Shown piece by piece: positions 13,101-25,100 of a stretch of DNA of 64,000 nucleotides. Under the pieces are notes generated by a model. The model saw nothing but the letters and a program-made list of their open reading frames with translations. It searched no databases and had not been told where the DNA came from. A program made the translations under genes and the position numbers. The stretch covers positions 457,267 through 521,266 of the forward strand of contig VUYV01000190.1 in assembly GCA_008711295.1 (NCBI GenBank), read 5' to 3'. Positions within the stretch are counted from its first letter, which is position 1; each line of letters begins with the position of its first letter. Origin of the DNA: Anarhynchus alexandrinus. Its lineage: Eukaryota > Chordata > Aves > Charadriiformes > Charadriidae.

Positions 13101-16100
13101 TCGTTCTCCTTGCAGCTGCAGGGTAGAAGTCTGAAGCAGAAAGGTGTGAGGGAGGTAAGGAAAAGCCCCATCAGCTGCTTGGACCAGACCTTTCCTGGGG
13201 TGCCAGGAGCCAGGGAGCTGTACTTGTGCCGGGACAGGGGTACCCCGTTGGCAAGTGCAGCCTGGCTGTGGTTACTCCTAACGCGAAGTGTCTGAGGTTG
13301 GGTTAGCTCTCTCTCTCCCAGCACTGCATCTGTCTATGGAAAAAGCAGAATCAGCTCCTGAAGAATTCTTGATAAACAGTGAGAAATATGGCTCAGTCCC
13401 CACATTCATTTTTTCTTCAGTCTGCTTTTGCAGTTAAATTTTTTCCTCCTTTCTTCCCTCAGCTTGAAGCAGAAGCAGTTTTCCGTGCCATCACCATTGC
13501 CAGTCGAATAAACTGCCCAGTGTACATCACCAAGGTGATGAGCAAGAGTGCGGCTGATATCATTGCACTGGCCAGAAAGAAAGGTAAGAGACTTCCTTGT
13601 CTCCCCCAAACTCTGATATTTTTTTTTTTAATGTGCTGTACATCTTGACCCAAATCACAAGATATAGGGAGAGGGTTCCAAAGAATGGTGACATCATCAC
13701 AAACCCTAAATATTTAGGGCTGGGAAAACTGAAGGGAGATGCTTCTGCATTTTTCAATTGAGAAGCTCTTCCCCACAAACTGTAAACACCCCCTGTCCCC
13801 TTGAAGATTGTTTTGTAACTCTTCTTTATCCTATGATCTCTGTTACTTTTCCCTTATACTGCTGTATGTCTGCTCACGGGAGGGAGATATTTTCTTTCTA
13901 ACAGGGCCGAGCACATCCTCTGTGCCTTTTGGGGAGTATTTTGGGGTGTTGCCCTCTAAGGAGTGGCTTGGGCAGTGAACCTGCTGTTAGAGATGCCTCG
14001 TGCTTGCTCCTGGCCTTGCTGCTGGAGGCTGACCCCATCAGATGTGCACAGGGGACACCTGCGGGTTGACACTGCTTGCTGGGGCCGTGGAGGAACCCAG
14101 GTTACAGAGCACCCAGAAGGGACTTGTGAGCCTGGAGACAGCCGCGTTTGAAGCTGCATTTGCGAGTCAGGACTGTTCTGGTTGGTGCTGCAAAGCGCGT
14201 GAGCAATATGGAAGAGCCAAAGAGCAAAAATTGTCTTGATATTTGTATTCTTGGAGACTTGGAGTACGGTGCTGGGGACCATATGCTGCTATCTGCTGGG
14301 GCTGTGCCCAACCTGGGAGTAGTAAAAAGGCATCTGTCTGCTGGAGCCCATCCTCCACCTAAACGCACTCCGAATTGGAGCACCAGAGAGAGCATGGCTG
14401 TGATTAAAACAGTACAAATTAAAACCAGATCTCAACTGTCTCCTTCTGGACTAGAAAGGGAGCTTTGTAAATATGCTGATCAAAAGCATGTGTAGCTCAG
14501 AGAGTCTCCTGATTAATTTTTTATCGCACAGACAAAGCCGGGGCTGATGAATTTCCTGGGAGCTACGCTGGCCATGTAGCAGTGCGTAAATCATACGTGG
14601 CTGCATGCAGCAAGCAGTATAATGTGCTGAAGAGAGAGTGGATTGTAATCAGTTCCTGTATATCTTTGCTTTCCCCAAGGTCCCCTTGTTTTTGGAGAGC
14701 CGATCACTGCCAGCTTGGGGACAGATGGGACACATTACTGGAGCAAAAACTGGGCAAAGGCTGCAGCTTTTGTGACCTCGCCACCTCTGAGCCCTGACCC
14801 TACCACTCCAGATCACTTAAATTCGCTCTTAGCATGGTAAGACCTTCATTATTTTTACAGGCTGATGCTCGGGCATGTGTGAAAGCCACATGGGATGAAG
14901 CATCTAGGGATCAGTTCGGTTTCCGTTAGATCAGTCTCGTACATGAAACAGCAGAGAAGGGCCGTAGGAAACCAGGGATGGTTATATCCCTGTGTTTAGG
15001 CTGTCGGTCAGGTGAGCAGGCATGGACTCTCCAGCTCCTGGTTACCATGATAGAGAGGCAACTGCTGACTATTCAGGAATTAATTCTTTTTCTTTCTGCT
15101 TTTCAAGTGATTCCTAGTTGTACAGCTAGATAGCGTTTAGCCCAGGACTTCAAACTGGCTTCCTCCCCAGTTCTGTTTTCTTCAGCCAAATTGTTAACAT
15201 ATGATCAGATGGCATCCTCACCGTCCAGCATAAGCAACAACCTGGTGGATAGACCCCCATCGGTGAGAAGAGTTTTAAGCTCTGGTCGTACCTGGCAAGC
15301 ACGGCTCCTCAGATCAGGGCTGTCCCTGAATGCAGAGATATGTAGAACTGAGAAAACTTCCCCGGTGCATTTTATTTTTTTTTTTGTCAAAGCTGGTGTG
15401 GGGTGGTAAGCTTTAAGGACTTTTGAGAATTAGGCTGTCCTAAACTAAATTTTAAGTGTTTGTAGCAGAGTTCAGTGGTTTTAGCTTCTGTGTATTGAAA
15501 ACTTCTGACATGGTAGTTTTTCTTCGTCTGGGATGGACCAAAATCATGTAAGTTTACTTGTGTTTAGTTGTTGCAGCCTGGTTTTTACTTTTAGCTTGCC
15601 TTGTGTCTTTATAGGTTCCAAGGTCCTCAAGCTGGAAACCAGCAAAGATAAGTGGTACATATAGCGAGGTGTGTCAGGCAGGAGAAAGTGGCCAGAGTGG
15701 ATTACAAAGGAGACTGTCAGGGACTCAGGTGGAGACAGGCTGGTGACTGGAGGCCATGACTTGACAGGATTGAGGTATGGGCTAACTGTCTTCAGGTTGG
15801 CAGGCAGAGGGTTATCACTAGAGAGATGAAAGGAATGTGGACAGCAGAGGAGAAGCGTCTTTCTAATGTAGAAAAGAAGACATCAGCAATGCCTTGCCAG
15901 CAACACAGACCGTAAACCCATCCCTCAAAGTATTTCCTGCCTGCAGCCAACTGTGGGTCTTCTTTAGCTTAAGCAAAAGACCATCTGCTTTGAAATGATA
16001 CAGAAATTCACAGGTGAAGTCCCATCAGGACAGATTGCTAGTGCTGGAGTGAGGAACTCAACTTACCATTCCAAACCTTATTTAATGCCATGTGGTGGCA

Positions 16101-19100
16101 CTCATCTCACCTGCTGCCTCCCCTTTCTAAGGTTTCCAGTGCTCTAGATGGAGCAGTAGAATTTGAACCCTAAAAGTGACCCCGTTGGTCACTTTAGAAA
16201 ACATTTCCTCCTGAGGTTAGTTTTCCACGTGAGTAACTGGTAGGCTGTATGGCCGGCAGTGCCCGTGCGGCTGGGAATAGAAGGTCCCTGCCTCTGTAAT
16301 TCAGGCTTGGGCAGAGCTGCCCTTTAGGTGGAGGGGCACATACGTGTGATGGGACGCTGCCGTCAATCAGTGCCACTGCTGCAGAACGCACACATCTCTC
16401 CATGCACACGGTGGGTCAGGCTGTGTGGTCCACCAAACCCAGGTTTTAATTCAGCTGCCCTAATGATGCTGCATGGACAGCACTGTTAATGGATGCACAG
16501 CGGAGCTCTGTGTTACATCTGGTTCTAGTAAGAATACGCAGGAATTTGTTCTGTTGTGACAGTCTGATGGCAGAAATGGTTTTCCATAATTGAGCTTTCT
16601 GTTCCTTAAAATAAGGACAAGGAAGAAAAACGACTTTTCTGGTTTGATCCGTTGCTATCAGCACGGTAAAGAGCGAAGCTCATTGTGTGAGGGTAAGGCT
16701 CTTAGCCAGCACACGTGAATGTGTATCAAAATGCTGCGCTCTTTACTCTGTCGGACACGGCTATATGTTTTCTAGAAGAGAGTCTCAAAATAATAGTATG
16801 TGGGTCAAAACAGATAACCTAAAATAGCAAGAGAATTTTTAGAACTGGAATCCAAATAATGCCTTTTTTAACACTAACATCAGAAAGACAAACTGAGGAG
16901 TCACAGAAGTTTTCATTACGCTCCAAGACTGCAAAAATGGCTTTTTTTCCTAGTGGCTTAAAGTCCTAGATCTTAAATGACAGCAGCTTAGCCTGCTTTC
17001 AGTTTTAATACTTTAAATCTATACTGTGAAACTAAGAAAAGGGCTGTATATTTTATCAGTCTGCCACGCATTTGTAGGGAATTTCATGCAAGGATGATGG
17101 TAAAGACAGTATTTCGCTTTTCTATTGCACTGTTCATTACGAGACCAATATTTTACATTCATTAAAAAATCCTTACAGCATTCTTCATCTGCAAGTACGC
17201 AGCATACTGCTTGTACTGTTTTCCACAGAAAGTGTTAATTTTTCACTGGAAAACCAAATGTGTAAAAATCCAGCATGTCTCATGGGCTTTGCAGATTGGA
17301 TTTGCCCCATGAGATTTGGTCTTGTTTCATCTGTGGGCCATGCATGCACCTGAGGTAGCTTTCGTCTTCCATGGTGTACTGCTGTATTGTTGCCGCTGTG
17401 ATATGCCACCTCTTCTGAACTAGAGGTGTGACATCTTGGTGCTTCATGGAAGATGTAACCTGCTGTGAAAGCCTTGTTTACGGTGAAGAATAAGATGATG
17501 AGGCATTGATGTGGCATTTAAGGATACGCATACGTCCACTGTTAATTCTCACCACTCCCTCTTTTGGCGATGTCTTCCGTGGTGATCCCTTCTTGTCTCT
17601 CAGTTTTTTAGTTGATCTGATGCTCATCCCCGTTTGCCAGTAGAGCATATCTAGGCAGTAGCAGTGCCCATGTGCTTAACCAGGAGGTGTTGGGCAGCTC
17701 TCCAGCGACATACTTCAGCTTCAGAAGCCTTCTATTGATTAGACTGGGGAGTGCAGTGCATGTCATTAAACGTCATTAAATGTCAGAGGAGGGGGAAGAT
17801 GGAGTTCAGAGGAAGCGACTCCTGTTTATCTTTCAGGTGTAGGAATTAGTAGCATGGTGAAAGAATCATAGAATGGTTTAGGTTGGAAGGGACCTTGAAG
17901 ATGCGCAACATAACCTCAGGGAAATGGGCAGTGGTACAGGGCCTGGCTGGGACGTTCATGTTTTCATGGTTTTATTCATCAGAGTGCAGAAAAGAGAGAG
18001 AGGGTAAGCCACAGGAAGCTTAGCTGACAGAAGAGCGACAAAAAGGAAGAAATGGCATTGCAACCTTCCGACTTCATTATTGTGTTAGAATAAATGAATG
18101 TTTAACTGATGGATTTGGTGTAATCCTGTGGAGTAACACCAGGCAGTCATTAATAATCAGGAGTAGCTAAAACATAGCTGCCTTTTCACTATTAAATACG
18201 TGGGTTTGGCTTCTGCTAGAAACTGGGTGGGTGGATGGATGGATGGATGGATGGATGGATGGATGGATGGATGGAAGTATGGTGAAAAACCAGAAAAGAG
18301 GCCAAAGGTTCTTCTCTGACTGTCAGCAATCATTAGGGCTGGCAGCCCAGAAAATTGCATTACAATTATTGATGTGTCCCCCTTTTTTCCTCTGTACTTG
18401 GCTATTTGTTAGCTTGCTGGAATCTAAATTTGTGGACCAGAATCATTCGGATGTTTCAGAGCTGGAACTTACATAATCAGTTAAAGAAAAGGATGACAGG
18501 CTCATGGGGACATCATCCTTCTGGAGTGATAGAAGAGAAATCATATTGTGTTTTAATGTGTTGACTCCTGTAAACTTAATCAAGACCTAAAAATATCATC
18601 TGTTTCCTGTGGATATTGAAGAACCTATCGGGTTTTTGTCTTCCTATTTTTGCAAGATTCTGCGTATTAGTTATGTTCTTCCTTGTTATTCCCTAGAGCA
18701 GCTGTGATCCAGTTCTGCTTTCTGCAAAAAAAAAATTTCTCTAGGCTGAAAAAACCTGACTTCTTAAATAAAAGCATTATTATTTGGTAGCTTTTTCTGT
18801 GTTTTACTCCATGCCTTTTTCTGTGTAAGACCTTTAAGTTGCATAAATCCAGAGCATGTGTTTGACTTGCACTGTGCCTTTCTTTGTTTAATTAGAAGAC
18901 CACCTGACAAAAAACTTTCCTTTTTTATTTTCATGGTTCTGTTTTGGAAGGTCAGACAAGAAATATTTGTGTAAGAATTGCAAGAAAAATATACGTGCAG
19001 GGGAGAGATACAGGGAAACAAGCCTGATGCTCCTGACTTTGCATTGTAAAATCTGCCATTGCTTTTCAACATGGTTATGAATTAATTTACCTTGGGAGTG

Positions 19101-22100
19101 ACAGACGTTTCATGCAAGCTTCTGATCATATCCTTAATCCTGGAATAATCCTTTGTCCTGGTTAGTGGCCTTGTGCCTGATCTCTGTTGATAAGCAGCTG
19201 GAAACCCGGGGGAGCCGTAATCTGGGAGTTCAGGGTGCTCCTGGGGGGAAAGTGGAGATGTCCAATGCCATTGTTGCTCTTCAGTGATCTGTAGCCAACA
19301 TGTAAAGGCTGCTGATGTGATTTACAGCCTATGCCTCGGGGTTGTAGCTCGGAAGGTCCATTCACAGCTAGTCTGAGACCAAGGTAACCTTGGTGACGCC
19401 TGGTCTAAACCTTCTGTGTGTTAACTCCACAGTGGGGACCTGCAGGTGACGGGAAGTGGACATTGCCCGTATAGCACTGCCCAGAAAGCCATTGGAAAGG
19501 ACAACTTCACAATGATTCCTGAAGGGGTCAATGGAATTGAGGAAAGAATGACTGTTGTCTGGGACAAGGCAGTAGTAAGTAATTACTTACTTTTATGGAC
19601 TAAAAGGAAATTGAGTGTTGGCTGAATAATGAAAGCCAGGAGACTCTTGGCCAGTTCTTAAGTGACTTTCTAATATATTTCTGGGAATTCCCTGAGAGAG
19701 AGCTACTATGAGGTGAATTGCTTATTTCAAAAACCTTCTCCAGTTTTATAAACTCAGAGCTGTGTTTCGCCTTTGACAGTGCAACACCATCATGTTTTAT
19801 TAGACCTGAGGCTTCACAGAAGACACCGCAACACCATCATGTTTTATTAGACCTGAGGCTTCACAGACGACACCGCTCGATTTTCCAGTGGTGTCGGAGT
19901 GGATGCTTCTCAGAGATGTAGGATCTGGAGCAGTTTAATGACTTTGAAGCGGACCCCGTATAAACGTGATGAATGGATTGTTTGAATTTGGGAAGTGTCT
20001 CATCTTTTTTGAGAAATTACAAATGGATGGCAGCCGAGCCTGAGGCTACACTATAAAACGCTTTGAAGGAGAACATTGCATGTAATTCATACTGGCATAT
20101 TTTGCAGTGGGTTGCCGGTATAAGTTAGCAATTTTTTGATGGTTCTGTAGATCCTAATATATAATGATACTCTCCTTCCTTTGTCCGTCTTCAAATATGC
20201 ACATGCCCCCCTCCCCTGCCCCACGCATACTGCAGACTGGGAAGTAGTAGTATTTACAACGCTCTCGTGAGCACTTTTCCCAGACTGTGTTTAACACCCA
20301 GGGACCGCTATTAAGATTCCAAGCACAGAAGCAGCTTCAAATATCTGCCGTGTAGGAGCAAAGCGGGATCAAGCAGGGTGCAGCCAGCCAGTGCTGCTTC
20401 CCTTTTGTTACTCCGGCAAAGGGAAGGAGCTGCGGCACGGGCTGCAACGTGGGATTTACTTGTGGTAACATTCAGTTCTGAACGACCAAGTAGCTTATAT
20501 TTTGCAAATCTCATGTTTTACCTGGCAGGAAATAAGTGTTTATTTAGTATTAAAAAGTTTGGCACTCTTGTTCTTCCTTGGAATGTTGCTCTTGCTTATT
20601 GCCAGTGAAGACCCCAAAATAGTCTACTGAAAAATCAAAATGCTGCTGTGTACAGCTGCTATTAAGCCACCACTGACTGTATAAAAAGTTCAGTGGGTGG
20701 TGACATTTCTCCAGGCAAGGACTTTATAACTGTGCTTGTATTACCTATATTTAATTTTGTAATTCTCATATGTTTCTCTCTTTTAAAATCGTTAAAACAT
20801 TTAAATGGAAATTACCAGGACNCTTGTATTACCTAGATTTATAGGTTTGGTAATACTAATAGTAGAATGGAATTAATTTGCAAGAAATGTTTCTTAAAGA
20901 GTCTGAATCTTGATCTTCTATTTAATCTTGTAATACTCGTATGTTTCTCTCTTTTAAAATCATTAAAACATTTAAATGGAAATTACCAGGACTGGCAACA
21001 AAACCACTTGGGCATCAGTGTGTAAAGAAAGGGACCTTAGATAACTGAGCAACCTGATGGTATCATCTGCATTAAGGTTTTATTGGCTGTTCTTTGGGGT
21101 GCCAGGAGTAACACTCACCTATTTGAAACTCCCAAGTAACGTGCCTTGTATAAAATCCTGCTTGATAAAACCTCTGTTTCATGTGCCATCACCTTATATA
21201 TGAACCACGTGTCTTCCCACATTTCCCTCATCACTCGGCCCTCTGAATAGTAAATTCCCATTTCATGAGCACGTTTGTCTCAAGTCACATTGTTTTTAGG
21301 CCACAGGTAAGATGGACGAGAGCCAGTTTGTAGCTGTCACCAGCACCAATGCTGCCAAAATCTTTAATCTGTACCCAAGAAAAGGCCGGATTGCTGTCGG
21401 ATCGGATGCTGATGTGGTTATTTGGGACCCTGATAAGGTGAAGACTATAACAGCTAAAAGCCATAAATCGGTAAGGAGAAAAGGAAAACCAGTAAGAAAA
21501 AAGAAATGCCACTGCTGCTTTTCAAATGTTGATCTAATTCACGCGAACACCAAATATATGGGATATAGAGGAGTGATGTAACTGCCTACTCCTATTCTGA
21601 AATGGGTAAATATTTCAGAAGGTGAAAGTATTGAAATCTTGCATTGGAAGCACTGGGATCGGGAAGGATTTCTTTTCTCTCTGCGTATACCATTGCACTA
21701 TTTTTTGCGTGCTAGTGGCAGATCTGTAATGAGGTGTGAATTACCAGGTCTGCAGCAGAGGTTAGTAAAGCTGTGATGATAAATTTAAAACCAGGTCACT
21801 TTTTTTGGTTACCTGAAAAGCACCTGATGTTATAAATCGTGCGATTAAATTAACAGTATTCTAAATTATGACATGATTAAATATTTTGATAATACAGCTC
21901 TAAGCAGCTTCATGGCTGCGATTTTCCATTTAGTTCCAAAGCTTTGCCGCATACTTCTCTGCCCTTAGTACAGAGTACCAGTGACTCACAGTTGCTTCGA
22001 TTTTGACAGTGACAGGTTTTATCTTATGTGTTGTGTATCTTAAAGTTGTTATCTTATTGCTCAGTTCTTGGTGCTATTGGGGAATTCTTCCAAACGTTTT

Positions 22101-25100
22101 ACTGGAAATCCAGTAACATGGCTTATATTAAAAAGGCACAAACCTTTAGAAACTTTAAAAAAAGTGAGTTTAGGTGATTTGGTTTGTATTTCTCTGTCTT
22201 GGGATCTCTGTATTTTCAAGAAAGTAATAATCACCTGCCCTTTGACCGTCATTCCCATTTAGGTTCAGGCTTTCCTGGTCCTATCTGGGCTTTTTTCAGA
22301 CAGAAATATGTGTGTTGGCCCCTTTGAAATTCCCTTCCGGTCACAGCATATGTGTGGTGGGACTGTGTCCTCTGGGTGTCTGGCACCTGAATCACGATTT
22401 TCCTTCTCATTAAGGCTCTTGCACTGGATAAATATGGAAAGTCCTCAAAAACAAATGAGATAAAGCCCTGATGGAAAGGAAAAGTGTGATGCAGGGAAGT
22501 CTTATCAGAGAGATTCTTTAAAATCATTTCACATTGAGATGCATTGCTTTTCCTTCAGACGGAATGATTTTATACACCTCTTAAAGGCAGTTGTCTAAAA
22601 CTACGACAATAAATACAGATTATAAATTACTAACTGAAAGAGATTTTGTACCAAACTTGCAGTGACTATGTTGGTTGATCCCCAGGCCATCGAGTACAAC
22701 ATTTTTGAAGGAATGGAGTGCCATGGTGCCCCACTCGTGGTCATAAGCCAAGGGAAAATTGTGTTTGAAGATGGAAATCTGCACGTAAATAAGGGAATGG
22801 GCCGCTTCATCCCTCGCAAACCTTTCCCTGAGTATCTTTACCAGCGCATCAAAATCAGGAATAAGGTAATGTCAGATATTATTTAATCTTCTTTATAGCC
22901 ATACACTCTTGGAACCACAGTAGCACATGGGGTCTAATTATTACTGTGCTATTGAGTCCATATTAGATGGATGATATATGACTTGTTCAAAATGTGACCA
23001 AAAAACTGGTTCCTCTGCAAATGTGAACTGATGTAACTTAATTAACACCGTGAACTCCAGCGGGTAGAGCATATAATTGCCAGTTGTGCGTAATTGCCTC
23101 ATGTCCAGCTGTGCAGGCTTTTGAAGGGAGGTGGAATAGTGATAGAATTTACTTTTAGTTAAAATTCAGGAAAAAGAGAAAGCTTCTTTGAGAGGAGGGT
23201 TAGCCAGAAGAAGAACAGATTTTAAATTGTTGCTAAGCTTTGCATACTGAACAGCCACACTGCAGAGAAGAAAAAAGCACGTAAGCCAGAGATACTCCAT
23301 GTATTTGGCATCTCTGAACTGCTGTTGGTGCATTTGCTGAACTGCGTATTAGCAGCATTCACAGCTCCGAAAACCTTTACTCTTGTGTTTAATAAAAAGC
23401 TTGGGAAATGTCCGAGATTAACACTGGGTCACTTCTGGTTTTGAATTATATCAGCGCTCCTCTGCTGAAAACCAATTGGCTTGGCACTAGTTCGGGGTTA
23501 TTTAAAAATTGCATCTTGCCACTGAGCAAGAAAGTCACTGTGTGAGGACAGGTAACAAGACAAATCGACTAAACCCCGTATTTTCTTCGACCAAGCATAC
23601 ATCATAGCTTGTGGGGGTGGTGGCAGCGGAAATTAAGGTTACGAGCAGGTTGATAGCTTTTATCTTTTATCCTTTGTCATACAAGTTCTGTCAAGCTGTG
23701 GGACAGAAAAGGTCTGCTCTTCTAATGAGAAAAGGCACTATAAAAATCAAATGCGTCTGCAAAAGTTTTGCAAAATACCAATCAGTATTGCAGTTTTTTT
23801 GTATTATTCACATAGATGACATGGGCCTTCACACTCTTCACACTCGCCTCTTAAGGGTTTAGTGCATGGGAGTGCTATATAAATTAAATTACTATAATCT
23901 GATAAATATATATAATATATTCATATACTGCAATATAAAATTATATATTAATTATATAAATATCATTTCAATAATGAAAACACCACTTTAAAAACAAATA
24001 TCAGAGAGTGGTGTCTTATACCAGGATTATGCACAAAAGTAACTGGGCTAAGTAAACTGCACCTGGCAAATGCACCTGGATTTTGGGAAAGACCTTTGAT
24101 TTTGTATACTTAGGGAAAGGTCTGCAAAAGGACCAAGAAAAGGACTGATATTTTTGCTCTTGCAGCTCCCTCTGCTGCCTGCCGAGAGGAAGGGACAGTA
24201 GATTCATGTCTGCGTTTCTTTTCCCACTGTCAAATTTTATTGATTGGAAATACTTAGAAAACCCCAGTGATGGTCACATCAGGCACCATTTGAATATGTC
24301 ACTGCACAGCAAAGGAATATAGAAAAAAAGGTGTCAAACAAGGGGCTGCAAAGCTGTAGCTGGCACAGGGTAGCAGTATAAATTTATCCCTGGAGCAGGG
24401 ATGGCCGTATCAATTCCTGCCTTTGGGGGGGTGTCCCTGTGAGATGGATTCATTGCTGTGATTGGCACCTGCTCCCTTCTGGGCATTCCTTTTGGCTCAG
24501 CCTGCGAGACAGTGGCTCTTCTGAGCCTGATGTCCCCTTCACCGACAGCAAGAAAGATGCATTGATTTCTGTATGAGCTGGATGAAACCCCTGTGAATAG
24601 TGCCCTTCCTGTACAGTATTTTAATTTCACTGTTAACCTGTTGGGCAAATGTCTCTGAAACAATAACCTGGTAAGCCACAGATTTCTGATCTTTTTGGTG
24701 AGCTTTGGATTCTGTGATTCAATGGCTTCAGGCTCTTCCTGAAAATCGGAACTGTTTTTTAAAAATACTATTTCCTAGATTCCTGTGATTTTAAGGCCAG
24801 TGAGACTGTTTTGTTTGTCTTTTCTCATATTCCTCATAGGAATTGTACAGGGATAAAATCTAGAGTCCTCAAAGTAAAATCAGAGCTCAAAGGACAGATA
24901 CTCTATTTACAAATAATGGAAGATGGGTCCCATGGTACAGTCTAGCGTATAATTGCTTTTCTAGTTTTTGCTAAGAAGTGGAAACTTCTGAAATTTTAAT
25001 TTAAAAATTGCCACCACTTTTGAACGAGTTCTAATGAGGATAATGAGATATCTGAAGGGGAGGAGCAGAGAAAATAGAGGTAGGAGTAAAATTGCTGCAA

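Larger units (their letters stand above)
6302..13462 (+). other. CRMP1: CRMP1 introns 5, 6 and 7
   Basis: Three introns (6302-7981, 8063-11376, 11446-13462) between the small exons. I see no recognisable repeat or RNA gene. Several open frames of 60-150 codons around 11000-11860 reflect GC-richer sequence around exon 7 and lack any family resemblance beyond that exon. Confidence 0.75.
13584..19432 (+). other. CRMP1: CRMP1 introns 8 and 9
   Basis: Introns 13584-14679 and 14837-19432. The second holds a CR1 tail fragment near 17862 and a GGAT microsatellite at 18231-18275. Nothing else is recognised. Confidence 0.75.
19575..21299 (+). other. CRMP1: CRMP1 intron 10
   Basis: Intron of 1.7 kb holding two local duplications (19781-19874 and 20735-20992) and a single ambiguous base at 20822. 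No coding similarity. Confidence 0.8.

Noticed and set aside
18157..18476. Open frames with repeated MDGW or HPSI units.
   Set aside because: Translation of the GGAT microsatellite.
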